DNA of 64,000 nucleotides, taken from assembly GCA_031362155.1 (NCBI GenBank), contig JANLRZ010000181.1, forward strand, positions 7,144 through 71,143, read 5' to 3'. The notes beneath the pieces are model-generated. The model saw only the letters and a list, made by a program, of their open reading frames with translations, had not been told where the DNA came from and did no database searches. This DNA is from JAENVU01 sp031362155. GTDB lineage: Bacteria > Actinomycetota > Acidimicrobiia > IMCC26256 > JAENVU01. This document shows, in pieces, positions 49,903 through 61,777 of this stretch. Within the stretch, counting starts at the first letter, position 1, and every line of letters starts with the position of its first letter. A program made the translations under genes and the position numbers.

Positions 49903-51077
49903 CCTCCACCGAGACGCCGGGGTTCGAGGTCGACCCGGCGCTGTATTCGAACCTGGCCGGATCGCAGGTCAACGTCGAACTCGACACCGGCGACATGATC
50001 CTGAACATGGGTCCGCAGCACCCGGCCACCCACGGAACGCTCCGACTCGTGGTGCGCCTCGACGGTGAGCGCGTGGTCGCCGCCGACCCGGTCATCGGCT
50101 ACATGCACCGCGGGTACGAGAAGCTCAGCGAGTTCCGGACCTATCCGCAGATCACGACGCTGATCAACCGCATCGACTGGCTGTCGAGCTTCGCCAACGA
50201 AGTGCCCTTCGTCGACGGCGCCGAACAACTGATGGGTATCGAAGCGCCGCCGCGCGCGCAATGGATCCGCACGATCCTCACCGAGCTGTCCCGGATCGCG
50301 ACGATCTACCTCTTCCTCGGTGAGATGGGTCTCCAAGTGGGTGCCCTCACCCCCGCGTTCTGGGGCTTCCGCGACCGTGAGTTGGTGCTCAACCTCATCG
50401 AGTCGGCGACCGGCGGCCGGTTCCACCCGAACTTCAACCGCATCGGCGGCCTCAAGGACGACCTGCCATGGGGTTGGATCGCCGAGTGCCGTTCCACGAT
50501 GGACACGATCCTGCGTGGCTGTGACGACTTCGAAGACGTGCTCGTCGGCAACGAGATCTTCGAAGCCCGCACGCGCGGCATCGGCATCATCCCCGGGGAG
50601 CTGGGCGCGGCCTACGGCGTATCGGGCGCGAACCTGCGAGCGTCCGGTGTCGACTGGGACCTCCGGCGCGACGGCAAGCCGTACCTCGCGTATCCCGAAC
50701 TCGACTTCAAGGTCTGGACCCACGCCGACGGCGACTCGTTCGCCCGTTACTGGGTGCGCCTCCAGGAGACCCGGGAAGCCGTGCGGATGGTCATCCAACT
50801 GCTCGATGGTCTTCCTGAAGGCCCCATCATGGCGAAGGTGCCCCGCATCATCAAGGTGCCCGAAGGCGAGGTCTGGGTCGAGACCGAAAACCCGCTCGGC
50901 CAGATGGGGTACTACATCGTCTCCAAGGGGGCGACGGGACCGTTCCGGGTGAAGATCCGGTCGGCGTCGTTCTCCAACGTCTCGATCCTGCCGTGGCTCC
51001 TGCGCGGCGCGTACGTTCCCGACGTCGTGACGATCCTCGCCAGCCTGTACTTCATCCTCGGGGACATCGACCGCTGA
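49899..51077 (+). CDS. nuoD: Complex I-2 subunit D
   Basis: 392 residues. NMGPQHPATHGTLRL at 36-50 and the end LGDIDR are typical. Arg71 (GYMHRGYEK) aligns with the mitochondrial NDUFS2 arginine that NDUFAF7 dimethylates; a gene of that methyltransferase family lies at the end of this operon. ATG 49899 is chosen because of the GGAGG site eight bases upstream; a longer frame from 49803 would overlap nuoC2. Confidence 0.96.
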   Translation: MTSTETPGFEVDPALYSNLAGSQVNVELDTGDMILNMGPQHPATHGTLRLVVRLDGERVVAADPVIGYMHRGYEKLSEFRTYPQITTLINRIDWLSSFANEVPFVDGAEQLMGIEAPPRAQWIRTILTELSRIATIYLFLGEMGLQVGALTPAFWGFRDRELVLNLIESATGGRFHPNFNRIGGLKDDLPWGWIAECRSTMDTILRGCDDFEDVLVGNEIFEARTRGIGIIPGELGAAYGVSGANLRASGVDWDLRRDGKPYLAYPELDFKVWTHADGDSFARYWVRLQETREAVRMVIQLLDGLPEGPIMAKVPRIIKVPEGEVWVETENPLGQMGYYIVSKGATGPFRVKIRSASFSNVSILPWLLRGAYVPDVVTILASLYFILGDIDR

Positions 51078-52105
51078 TGCATGTCCTGGCGCTCGAAATC
51101 GGCTGGGGGACGACCCTCGCGATCAAGACCTTGCTGGTGCTCATGGTGATCCCGCTCGGCGCGTTGATCCTGGGCTACACGTTCTTGCTCAAGATGATGA
51201 GCCACATGCAGAGCCGGCTCGGCCCGATGGATCCCGGCGGATTCCACGGCTGGTTCCAGCTCGTCGGCGACGGCCTCAAGTTCCTCCAAAAAGAGGACAT
51301 CATGCCGGCCGACTCGGATCGTCGCGTCTTCGCGATGGCCCCGGCGATCGTCGTCATCTCGACGTTCCTGATCTTCCTCGTGGTGCCCACCGGACCGCGA
51401 TTGATCGTGAAGGATCTCGACGTCGGGGTGTTCTACGCCCTGGCGGTGTCGAGCTTGTCGGTCGTCGGTGTGCTGATGGCCGGGTGGGCCAGCGCGAACA
51501 AGTTCGCGCTGATCGGAGCGTTGCGGGCCGCCGCGCAGTTGATCGCGTACGAACTGCCGCTGCTGCTCGCAGTCGTGGGCGTGGTGATCCAGGCCGGCAC
51601 GATGAGCCTGCAGGGCATCATCAGCGCCCAGGTCGACGGCTCGATCTTCGGGTTCTCCGGTCTGGGCAACCCCTTCATCCTCACGCAGTTCGTCGGATTC
51701 TTCCTGTTCCTGATCGCCGCCCAGGCCGAACTCACTCAGACGCCGTTCGACATGCCCGTCGCCGAGTCCGAACTCGTCGCCGGGTACATGGTCGAGTACT
51801 CCGGCTTCCGGTTCCTGTTCTTCTTCATCGGCGAGTTCGGTACCGCGTTCGCATTCGCGGCGCTGGCCGCGACCATGTATCTCGGCGGCTGGGCGATCCC
51901 CGGTGTCACCGGTGGCCTGGCCGACCTCCTCGGTCCGCTGGTGTTGTTCGTCAAACTCATGGCCGTTGCCTTCCTGATGTTCTGGGTGCGCTTCACCTAC
52001 CCCCGGTTGCGGGAAGACCAGCTCCAGGCGATCGCGTGGAAGTACCTGATTCCGATCGGCCTGCTCAACATCATCGTGACGGCGATCATCAAGGTGGCCG
52101 TCTGA
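51077..52105 (+). CDS. nuoH: Complex I-2 subunit H
   Basis: 342 residues, about eight membrane helices. RLGPMDPGGFHGWFQLVGDGL for the quinone cavity and AELTQTPFDMPVAESELVAGY on the cytoplasmic loop. It overlaps nuoD2 and nuoI2 by one base each (TGATG at both ends). Confidence 0.95.
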   Translation: MHVLALEIGWGTTLAIKTLLVLMVIPLGALILGYTFLLKMMSHMQSRLGPMDPGGFHGWFQLVGDGLKFLQKEDIMPADSDRRVFAMAPAIVVISTFLIFLVVPTGPRLIVKDLDVGVFYALAVSSLSVVGVLMAGWASANKFALIGALRAAAQLIAYELPLLLAVVGVVIQAGTMSLQGIISAQVDGSIFGFSGLGNPFILTQFVGFFLFLIAAQAELTQTPFDMPVAESELVAGYMVEYSGFRFLFFFIGEFGTAFAFAALAATMYLGGWAIPGVTGGLADLLGPLVLFVKLMAVAFLMFWVRFTYPRLREDQLQAIAWKYLIPIGLLNIIVTAIIKVAV

Positions 52106-52599
52106 TGCCGAAGTTCTCAAAGCCCAAGCTCCCGGGTGTGATCAGCGGGCTCGCCGTCACCTTCCGCACCATGACCGAGGGTGCGGTCACGGTGCAGTAC
52201 CCCCACGAGCGTGAAGACCCGGCGCCGCGCGCGCGGGGCGTCATCGCGCTCAAGGAAGAGAACTGCACGGCCTGCATGCTGTGTGGCCGCAGCTGCCCCG
52301 ACTGGTGCATCTACATCGAAGGCCACAAGGAACTGGCACCCCCGCGCCGCGAGGGAGGCAAGCCGCGCAGCGTCAACATCCTCGACCGGTTCGACATCGA
52401 TTACGGCCTCTGCATGTACTGCGGGATCTGCGTCGAGGTCTGCCCGTTCGACGCATTGTTCTGGAGCCCGGAGTTCGAGTACTCCGAGTCGCGCATCTCG
52501 GATCTGTTGCACGACAAGCACCGCCTCGGCGAGTGGATGGAATCTGTCCCCGAACCCGAACCCCTCGAACTCGGCGCCGTCGTCAAGGGGAAGAAGTAG
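52105..52599 (+). CDS. nuoI: Complex I-2 subunit I
   Basis: 164 residues. Two [4Fe-4S] sites: Cys54, 57, 60, 64 and Cys103, 106, 109, 113. Since this operon has no E, F or G subunits, NuoI2 is the likely entry point for electrons, perhaps from a ferredoxin. The C-terminal tail is short. Confidence 0.95.
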   Translation: MPKFSKPKLPGVISGLAVTFRTMTEGAVTVQYPHEREDPAPRARGVIALKEENCTACMLCGRSCPDWCIYIEGHKELAPPRREGGKPRSVNILDRFDIDYGLCMYCGICVEVCPFDALFWSPEFEYSESRISDLLHDKHRLGEWMESVPEPEPLELGAVVKGKK

Positions 52600-52601
52600 A
52601 G

Positions 52602-53117
52602 ATGGTCGTTCAGAACATCTTCTTCTGGGTGCTGGCCGTCGCGATGGTGCTCGGCGCGCTCGGGGTGGTGCGCTCGAAGAACGTCGTCCACGCCGCGCTG
52701 TACCTGGTCGTCGTGATGGCCGGCGCCGCGGCCCAGTACATCCTCCTCGCGGCCGAGTTCGTCGCCTGGGTGCAGGTGCTGATCTACATCGGCGCGGTCA
52801 TCATCCTGTTCCTCTTCGGCATCATGCTCACGCGCGCACCGATGGGCGGCGACACCCAACTCGACAATGACCAGCGGTGGCCCGCCGCGGTCGTCAGCAT
52901 CTTCCTCGCCGGGGTCCTCGGCTCGCTCCTGATCGATGCGTTCGGGAAGAAGGAAATCGTCATCAGTGGCGCGAGGGGCGCGAAGCTCTTGGAGGTCGGC
53001 AAAGCCGGCAACCTGGCCGATTCGATCTTCACCGCGTACGTCGTCCCGTTCGAGGTCGTCTCGATCCTGCTGCTCGCCGCGTTAGTCGGCGCCGTCGTGA
53101 TCGCGCGGAGGGACTGA
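52602..53117 (+). CDS. nuoJ: Complex I-2 subunit J
   Basis: 171 residues, five membrane helices; QVLIYIGAVIILFLFGIML is the conserved third helix. A loop of about 40 residues before the last helix is variable. ATG 52602 lies two bases after the nuoI2 stop. Confidence 0.94.
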   Translation: MVVQNIFFWVLAVAMVLGALGVVRSKNVVHAALYLVVVMAGAAAQYILLAAEFVAWVQVLIYIGAVIILFLFGIMLTRAPMGGDTQLDNDQRWPAAVVSIFLAGVLGSLLIDAFGKKEIVISGARGAKLLEVGKAGNLADSIFTAYVVPFEVVSILLLAALVGAVVIARRD

Positions 53118-53118
53118 C

Positions 53119-53418
53119 ATGATCCTGAACCAGTTTCTGGTCCTCGCCGCGATCCTGTTCTGCATCGGCGTCTACGGCGTGCTCGCTCGCCGCAACGGTG
53201 TGCTCGTGCTCATGAGCGTCGAGTTGATGCTCAACGCGGTGAACATCAACCTCATCGCCTTCTCGGCGTACCTCCGGGACTCCGCCGGCAACGTGTTCGC
53301 GCTCTTCGTCATCACGATCGCCGCCGCCGAAGTCGGCGTCGGTCTGGCCATCGTGCTGCTGATCTACCGCAACCTGCACAGCCCCGATCTCGACAACCTC
53401 GAACAGTTGAAGGGGTAA
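53119..53418 (+). CDS. nuoK: Complex I-2 subunit K
   Basis: 99 residues, three helices, normal length. Conserved glutamates lie in SVELMLNAVNI and IAAAEVGVGLAI. GGAGG precedes the ATG, inside the end of nuoJ2. Confidence 0.95.
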   Translation: MILNQFLVLAAILFCIGVYGVLARRNGVLVLMSVELMLNAVNINLIAFSAYLRDSAGNVFALFVITIAAAEVGVGLAIVLLIYRNLHSPDLDNLEQLKG

Positions 53419-53426
53419 CGGCCGCC

Positions 53427-55508
<2,082 letters not shown>

Positions 55509-55520
55509 GGGAAGACGAGA

Positions 55521-57050
55521 ATGAACTGGTTCAATGATTGGGCGTTGACGCTGGCGATCTTCTTGCCGGCCGTAGGGCTCGGGATCTTGTTGATCCTGCC
55601 CAAGGCGGAGGAGCAGCTCGCCAAGGTGGTGGCGTTGGGCACGAGCTTGGTCACGCTCGCGGTCGGCATCGGCATCCTCGCGGAGTTCAACTACGACAAG
55701 GCCGGCAAGCTCCAGTTCGGGGTCAACAAGGCCTGGATCTCGGTCATCGAGGCGCGCTACCACCTCGGTCTCGACGGCATCGCGCTCCCGATGCTCATTC
55801 TGTCGATGTTCATCACGGTGCTGTGCATCGTCTATTCCTGGGACCACTTCCCCGAGCCGCACAATCCCAAGGGTTTCCTCGCCCTGATCCTGCTCCTCGA
55901 AGTCGGCATGAACGGCACGTTCCTCGCCGAGGACCTGATCCTGTTCTTCATCTTCTTCGAGATCGTGCTGCTCCCGATGTTCTTCATGATCGGGGTCTGG
56001 GGCGGACCCAATCGCGAGTACGCGTCGATCAAGTTCTTCCTCTTCACATTGTTCGGTTCGGCCTTGATGCTTCTGGGCTTCTTGGCGCTGTACTTCATCG
56101 CGGGGACCTTCCAGATCCCGGAACTGACTCGCCAGGCCGGCAGCCAGATCGTCGGGTCGACCCAGACGTTGATCTTCGGCGGGCTGTTCCTCGGCTTCGC
56201 GATCAAGGTGCCGATGTTCCCGTTCCATACGTGGTTGCCCGATGCGCATACCGAAGCACCGACCGTCGGTTCCGTGCTTCTGGCCGCGATCTTGCTGAAG
56301 CTGGGAACCTACGGGTTCATCCGGATCGCGCTGCCCGCCCTTCCCCATGCCGCCCACGTCTGGGCGCCGTGGATCGGGGCCCTTGCGGTCATCGGCATCA
56401 TCTACGGCGCGTTGTGCTGCCTCGCCCAGACCGACATGAAGCGACTCATCGCGTTCTCGTCGGTCGCGCACATGGGCTTCGTGATGCTCGGCATCGCGAC
56501 CCTCACCGACTTCGGCCTCAACGCCGCGATCTTCGGAATGGTCGCCCACGGTCTCATTACCGGCATGCTCTTCTTCATCGCCGGGTCGGTGCAGCACACC
56601 TACGGCACCCGCCAGATGAGCCGGTTGGGCGGTCTGTTGAAACAGGCTCCGAAGATGGGCTGGATTCTCGGCTTCTGCGCCATGGCTTCACTGGGCCTGC
56701 CCGGTCTGGCCGGATTCTGGGGCGAGTTCCCTGCCGTTCTCTCGGCCTACCAGCCGGCGGCCGGGCTCTCCGAGGGACTGTTCCGCGGCTTCATGGTCGT
56801 CGCCGCGATCGGCACCGTGCTCGCCGCGGGATACCTGCTGTGGATGTACCAACGAGTCGCGTTCGGCGAACCGAAGGAAGAGTTCGCCGACGCTCATATC
56901 CACGACGTCGGCATCTTCGAGTGGATCGCGTGGACGCCGATCCTGCTCATGATCGTGGTCCTCGGTGTTTACCCGGACGCGATCTTCTCCCTGACCAACG
57001 ACGGCGTGCGCCACATCACCTCGTCCATCGCCCGCGGGTTCAAGGGCTAA
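55521..57050 (+). CDS. nuoM: Complex I-2 subunit M
   Basis: 509 residues, antiporter-like. Conserved: LFFIFFEIVLLPMFFMIGVWG, KVPMFPFHTWLPDAHTEAPT and KRLIAFSSVAHMGFVMLG, with the usual VAHGLITGMLFFIAG helix. ATG 55521 has an AAGGGAAG site in the 12-base spacer after nuoL2. Confidence 0.95.
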   Translation: MNWFNDWALTLAIFLPAVGLGILLILPKAEEQLAKVVALGTSLVTLAVGIGILAEFNYDKAGKLQFGVNKAWISVIEARYHLGLDGIALPMLILSMFITVLCIVYSWDHFPEPHNPKGFLALILLLEVGMNGTFLAEDLILFFIFFEIVLLPMFFMIGVWGGPNREYASIKFFLFTLFGSALMLLGFLALYFIAGTFQIPELTRQAGSQIVGSTQTLIFGGLFLGFAIKVPMFPFHTWLPDAHTEAPTVGSVLLAAILLKLGTYGFIRIALPALPHAAHVWAPWIGALAVIGIIYGALCCLAQTDMKRLIAFSSVAHMGFVMLGIATLTDFGLNAAIFGMVAHGLITGMLFFIAGSVQHTYGTRQMSRLGGLLKQAPKMGWILGFCAMASLGLPGLAGFWGEFPAVLSAYQPAAGLSEGLFRGFMVVAAIGTVLAAGYLLWMYQRVAFGEPKEEFADAHIHDVGIFEWIAWTPILLMIVVLGVYPDAIFSLTNDGVRHITSSIARGFKG

Positions 57051-57056
57051 CGCCTC

Positions 57057-58520
57057 ATGAACCCGGGTTGGGATTTCCACGCGAGTGCGCCGCTGATCAT
57101 CCTCAGCGCCACGATCGTCGCGGTGCTGATTGCTGATTTCTTCTTCGAATATCGAGGGCGGTTCCGCACGCAGCAGATCGCGTCGCTGGGTGTGCTCGCG
57201 GCGATGATCCCGATCATCACCCTCGCCGTCGACGGCGGCACGCGCAGCATGTTCAACGGCGGGTTCGTGGTCGACCCCTACTCGCTCGTGTTCCAGGGCT
57301 TCTTCCTCGCGGCGGCGTACATCACGATGCTGCTCTCGGTCGACTACATCGGCGACGGCGACTACTACCAGGGCGAGTTCTACGTCCTGCTGCTCACGTC
57401 GCTCCTCGGCATGTTGGTGATGTCGAGTAGCCGTGACCTGATCTCGATCTTCGTTGCCCTCGAGACGATCTCGATTCCCACGTTCGTACTCGCCGGCTGG
57501 CGCAAGCACGATCCCAAATCCAACGAAGCCGCGATCAAGTACTACCTGATCGGCGTGATGTCTTCGGCCGTGATGCTCTACGGCATGTCGCTGGTGTTCG
57601 GCCTCACCGGGTCCACGCTCCTGAGCGACATCGCCGACAAGGTGGGCACGCTCGATTCGCCGCTGCTGATCGTGGCGGGCTTCCTCACCATTGTGGGTTT
57701 CGCGTTCAAGGTCAGCGCGGTGCCGTTCCACTTCTGGTCGCCTGACACCTACGTAGGCGCGCCCACCCCGGTGACGGCGTTCTTGTCGGTGGCGTCGAAG
57801 GCGGGTGGATTCGTCGCCCTGCTGTCGGTCGTGGTCTTCGGTTTCTTCCCGAATGCCGACATGTGGCAACCCGTCCTCTGGGGTCTCGCTGCCGCATCGA
57901 TGATCCTCGGCAACCTGGTGGCGCTGCGCCAGACCAACATTGTCCGCATGCTGGCGTACTCATCGGTGGCCCAGGGTGGATTCATCCTGGTGCCGTTTGC
58001 CGTCGCCGCCGACGGCGATGCTGCCATCTCGTCGATCCAGTCGGTCGTGGTCTACATCCTCATCTACGGCGCGATGAACCTCGGCGCGTTCGCGATCGTG
58101 ATCGCGCTCGCGCGCCGGACTCGCAGCGCCGAGATCACGAGCTTCGCCGGCCTGGGCCAGTACGCCCCGGGGATGGCCATCACGATGTCGATATTCCTGT
58201 TCTCCCTCGCCGGAGTCCCACCGTTCGCGGGCTGGTTCGCCAAGTTCACGATGTTCCGAGCGGCCCTCGATGCCAACACGCCGGCCGCGACTGTCCTCGG
58301 TGCGTTGGCCGCAGTGAGCTCGGTCGTCGCGTTCTTCTATTACGCCCGGGTGGCTCGGGAGATGTGGTTCCACGAGCCGGCCGAAGGCGCCGATGTCCAC
58401 CCGATCCGGACTCCGGTCGCGCTCAATGCCGCGGTCGTGATCTGTGCCGCGATCGTGGTCGCCGTCGGGGTGTACCCGCAGCTGTTCGCTCGCCTGGGCG
58501 ATCTGGCCGCCGGCGGGTAA
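57057..58520 (+). CDS. nuoN: Complex I-2 subunit N
   Basis: 487 residues, antiporter-like. Conserved: FVALETISIPTFVLAGW, FKVSAVPFHFWSPDTYVGAPTP and MLAYSSVAQGGF. Six bases after nuoM2. Last subunit of the 11-gene operon; the methyltransferase gene follows nine bases later and is probably cotranscribed. Confidence 0.95.
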   Translation: MNPGWDFHASAPLIILSATIVAVLIADFFFEYRGRFRTQQIASLGVLAAMIPIITLAVDGGTRSMFNGGFVVDPYSLVFQGFFLAAAYITMLLSVDYIGDGDYYQGEFYVLLLTSLLGMLVMSSSRDLISIFVALETISIPTFVLAGWRKHDPKSNEAAIKYYLIGVMSSAVMLYGMSLVFGLTGSTLLSDIADKVGTLDSPLLIVAGFLTIVGFAFKVSAVPFHFWSPDTYVGAPTPVTAFLSVASKAGGFVALLSVVVFGFFPNADMWQPVLWGLAAASMILGNLVALRQTNIVRMLAYSSVAQGGFILVPFAVAADGDAAISSIQSVVVYILIYGAMNLGAFAIVIALARRTRSAEITSFAGLGQYAPGMAITMSIFLFSLAGVPPFAGWFAKFTMFRAALDANTPAATVLGALAAVSSVVAFFYYARVAREMWFHEPAEGADVHPIRTPVALNAAVVICAAIVVAVGVYPQLFARLGDLAAGG

Positions 58521-58529
58521 CGCTCCACC

Positions 58530-59696
58530 GTGGTGGTTCCGGGCGCGTCGGGCTCGTCCGCGCGCGCGCTCATCGTCGAGCGGATTCATCGCGAAGGCCC
58601 CATTCGATTCCGCGCGTTCGTCGACGCTGCGCTGTACGGACCCGGAGGCTTTTTTGCCTCCGGCGGTGGTGCCGGCCGCGGTGGGCGCGACTTCATCACG
58701 AGCCCGGAGGTCGGCCCGTTGTTCGGCGCCTGCGTCGCTCGCTACCTCGACGGCGAGTGGGAGCGCCTCGGTCGTCCCGATCCCTTCGTGGTGGTCGAGG
58801 CCGGCGCCGGGAACGGTCGCCTCGCCCGCGAGGTCCTGCGGGCCGAGCCTGGGTGCGGGCCCGCGCTGCATCTCGTGTTGGTCGAGCGCAGTGCCGCGCT
58901 CCGGGAGGAACAGGCCGAGCGACTGCCGCTCGAGCCCTTCGCCGACGCACTCGGTCCGGCGGCGGTCGTCGATCCCGGCGAGGCCCCCGAGTTGGTGGGC
59001 GGCCTCGGCCCGGTGATGAGTTCGCTCGACGCGATGCCGGCCCGGACGATCGACGGCGTGATTCTCGCCAACGAACTGCTCGACAACCTTGCCTTCGACG
59101 TGGTGGAGCGCACCGCGTCGGGCTGGGACGAGGTCAGGGTCGGGCTGGATCCCGACGATCAGTTCGTCGAGGTATTGGTCCCGGCCCCGCCCGACCTGGT
59201 CGAGTGGGTCGCGTCCGTCGACGCACCGGTGGGCACTCGGCTCCCGGTGGCACTCGCGGTGTGCGAGTGGATCGTGGGCGCCGCCGCGATTCTGCGGCGG
59301 GGCTCGATGGTGTTCCTCGACTATTTCCAACCGTGGGCCGAACTCGTCGAACGCGCGCCGGGCTGGCTCCGCACCTACGCCGGCCACACCGGCGGCTCGG
59401 ACCCGCTGGCCGATCCGGGGGGCCGAGACATCACCATCGACGTGCCCATCGAGATGGTGCTCCGGGCCGCACGCCGCGCATCACTGTCCGTTGGTGTCGA
59501 GCAGTCCCAGCGTGCCTGGCTCGCCGATCTCGGGATCGATGCGTTGGTGGCCGAAGGACAGGCGGCGTGGTTGGCCGCCGCGGCGAACCCGGACCTCACC
59601 GCGATCGCGGGTCGGAGTCGCGCGGGCGAGGCCGCGGCCCTCACCGACCCCGCCGGCCTCGGCGCCCACACGGTCGTCGTCCTCACCAAGCCTTGA
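58530..59696 (+). CDS. MidA/NDUFAF7-type SAM-dependent methyltransferase (DUF185)
   Basis: 388 residues. SAM motif VVVEAGAGNGRLAREVL (GAGNG at 92-96), the DUF185 hallmark FITSPEVGPLFGACVA upstream of it, and ANELLDNLAFDVV. Eukaryotic NDUFAF7 of this family dimethylates one arginine of the complex I NDUFS2 subunit during assembly. Here the gene directly follows nuoN2, so a role in complex I-2 assembly is likely. GTG 58530 is nine bases from the previous stop. Confidence 0.88.
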   Translation: MVVPGASGSSARALIVERIHREGPIRFRAFVDAALYGPGGFFASGGGAGRGGRDFITSPEVGPLFGACVARYLDGEWERLGRPDPFVVVEAGAGNGRLAREVLRAEPGCGPALHLVLVERSAALREEQAERLPLEPFADALGPAAVVDPGEAPELVGGLGPVMSSLDAMPARTIDGVILANELLDNLAFDVVERTASGWDEVRVGLDPDDQFVEVLVPAPPDLVEWVASVDAPVGTRLPVALAVCEWIVGAAAILRRGSMVFLDYFQPWAELVERAPGWLRTYAGHTGGSDPLADPGGRDITIDVPIEMVLRAARRASLSVGVEQSQRAWLADLGIDALVAEGQAAWLAAAANPDLTAIAGRSRAGEAAALTDPAGLGAHTVVVLTKP

Positions 59697-59705
59697 CCCG
59701 CCCCG

Positions 59706-59754
59706 AGCGTTTGGCACGTGGTGGTCCGCTGGCGACCACGAGCTGCCAAACGCT
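59706..59754. promoter_or_regulatory. Long interrupted palindrome upstream of acs
   Basis: AGCGTTTGGCA (59706-59716) and TGCCAAACGCT (59744-59754) are perfect 11-base inverted arms; inside them GTGGTC (59721-59726) pairs with GACCAC (59734-59739). It lies ten bases after the methyltransferase stop and before the TAGCCT box of acs. It could be a terminator hairpin without T-run or a regulator site. Confidence 0.6.
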
Positions 59755-59773
59755 GGGAGGTGGGGGACTTCGG

Positions 59774-59779
59774 TAGCCT
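59774..59779 (+). promoter_or_regulatory. Candidate -10 box of acs
   Basis: TAGCCT 30 bases before acs, identical to the boxes before nuoA (32004) and hemB (12446). A GAGGGGG ribosome site follows, so this message would have a leader. Confidence 0.4.
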
Positions 59780-59809
59780 CCGGACAGGTCGACACCACGA
59801 GGGGGAACC

Positions 59810-61771
59810 ATGGCGGACATCGCGCTGGAAGCACTGGCAGACGAAGGGCGGACGTTCCCGCCGCCGCCGGAGTTCGTCGCGAATGCCCTCGTGCGCGACA
59901 CGTCGATGACCGACCGGGCCGATGCCGATGTAGACGCCTTCTGGGCCGATCAGGCCCGCACGCTCCTCGACTGGGACCAGGATTTCACCACGACCTGCGA
60001 GTGGAATCTGCCCTACGCCACGTGGTTCGCCGAGGGGAAGCTGAACGTCTCGTTCAACTGTCTCGATCGCCATGTGATCGCGGGCCACGGTGACCAGATC
60101 GCGTATCGCTGGGAAGGTGAGCCCGGCGACGAGCGACTGATCACCTACGCCGAACTCCTCGACGAGGTCTCGCGCACGGCGAACGCGCTGAAACAGCTCG
60201 GTGTGGAGCGCGGCGACCGGGTGGCGATCTACCTCGGCATGGTGCCGGAGCTTCCGGTCGCGATGTTGGCCTGTGCCCGCATCGGCGCGGCACACTCGGT
60301 GGTGTTCGGAGGATTCACCGCCGACTCACTCCGCGACCGGATCAACGATGCCGAGGCGAAAGTGCTTGTGGCCGGCGACGGTGCCTGGCGGCGAGGCGGG
60401 GTCGTCCCGCTGAAGGACATCGCCGACGATGCGATGACCGGCACGCCGTCGATCGAACACTGTCTCGTCCTGAAGCGTACCGATCACGGCGTGTCGATGA
60501 CCGCCGACCGGGACGTGTGGTGGCACGACATCGTGCCAAGCCAATCCGCCGAGTGCCCGCCCGAATCGATGGGAGCCGAAGACCTGCTCTTCATCCTCTA
60601 CACGAGCGGGACCACCGGCAAGCCCAAAGGCATCATGCACACCACGGGTGGCTACCTCACCCAGGTCGCGTTCACGTTCAAGTACGTCTTCGACATCCAC
60701 CCCGACTCCGACGTCTACTGGTGCTCGGCCGACTGCGGATGGGTAACCGGCCACTCCTACATCGTCTACGGACCACTCGCGAACCGGGCGACGAGCGTGA
60801 TGTACGAAGGAACGCCCGATCACCCGGGCAAGGATCGGTTCTGGTCGATCGTCGAACGTCACCAGGTGTCGATCCTCTACACCGCGCCGACGGCGATCCG
60901 GACGTTCATGAAGTGGGGCACCGAGTTCCCGGAGTCGCACGACCTGTCGTCGCTGCGGCTGCTCGGGTCGGTGGGCGAGCCCATCAACCCGGAAGCGTGG
61001 ATCTGGTATTCGCATCACATCGGTGGCGATCAGTGTCCGGTGGTCGACACATGGTGGCAGACCGAGACCGGCGCGATCATGATCAGCCCGCTCCCTGGGG
61101 CAACGGTGGCCAAGCCCGGGAGTGCGACGTTCCCGCTGCCCGGGATCGGCGCCGAGATCGTGAACGACGACGGCACGCCGGTAGGGATTCCCGGTGGCGG
61201 CTACCTCACCTTGACTCGACCGTGGCCGTCGATGTTGCGCGGTATCTGGGGCGACCCCGAGCGGTACCAGGAGACCTACTGGTCGCGCTTCGCCGGTCGG
61301 TACTTCGCCGGCGACGGCGCCAAGCGTGATGCCGACGGCTACTACTGGCTGCTCGGCCGGGTCGACGACATCATGCTCGTCGCCGGTCACAACATCTCCA
61401 CGACCGAAATCGAGTCGGCGCTGGTGTCTCATCCCGCGGTGGCCGAGGCGGCGGTCGTGGGCAAGACCGACGACACGACGGGCCAAGCCGTCGCCGCCTT
61501 CGTGATCCTGCGGGCCGGCCACAATCCGAGTGATGCGCTCGTCGCGGAACTGCGCGATCACGTCGGTCAGGCCATCGGTCCGATCGCGAAGCCGAAGTCG
61601 ATCCTCTTCACCGAGGACCTGCCCAAGACTCGATCTGGCAAGATCATGCGCCGGCTCCTCCGGAACGTGGCCGAAGACCAGGCCCTCGGTGATGTGACGA
61701 CCCTCGCCGACCCGGGGGTGGTCGACGGCATCAAGAGCCGCTACCTGACGTCTGCCCCCGAAGAGGACTGA
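59810..61771 (+). CDS. acs: Acetyl-CoA synthetase (AMP-forming)
   Basis: 653 residues, full length. ATP motif LYTSGTTGKPKGIMHTTGGY near 262-281, the acetate-pocket stretch DTWWQTETG, and the catalytic lysine in KTRSGKIMRR near residue 610, which in other bacteria is acetylated to switch the enzyme off. Makes acetyl-CoA from acetate, ATP and CoA in the cytoplasm. GAGGGGG lies just before ATG 59810. It has its own upstream palindrome and -10 box. Confidence 0.97.
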   Translation: MADIALEALADEGRTFPPPPEFVANALVRDTSMTDRADADVDAFWADQARTLLDWDQDFTTTCEWNLPYATWFAEGKLNVSFNCLDRHVIAGHGDQIAYRWEGEPGDERLITYAELLDEVSRTANALKQLGVERGDRVAIYLGMVPELPVAMLACARIGAAHSVVFGGFTADSLRDRINDAEAKVLVAGDGAWRRGGVVPLKDIADDAMTGTPSIEHCLVLKRTDHGVSMTADRDVWWHDIVPSQSAECPPESMGAEDLLFILYTSGTTGKPKGIMHTTGGYLTQVAFTFKYVFDIHPDSDVYWCSADCGWVTGHSYIVYGPLANRATSVMYEGTPDHPGKDRFWSIVERHQVSILYTAPTAIRTFMKWGTEFPESHDLSSLRLLGSVGEPINPEAWIWYSHHIGGDQCPVVDTWWQTETGAIMISPLPGATVAKPGSATFPLPGIGAEIVNDDGTPVGIPGGGYLTLTRPWPSMLRGIWGDPERYQETYWSRFAGRYFAGDGAKRDADGYYWLLGRVDDIMLVAGHNISTTEIESALVSHPAVAEAAVVGKTDDTTGQAVAAFVILRAGHNPSDALVAELRDHVGQAIGPIAKPKSILFTEDLPKTRSGKIMRRLLRNVAEDQALGDVTTLADPGVVDGIKSRYLTSAPEED

Positions 61772-61777
61772 CCCGAA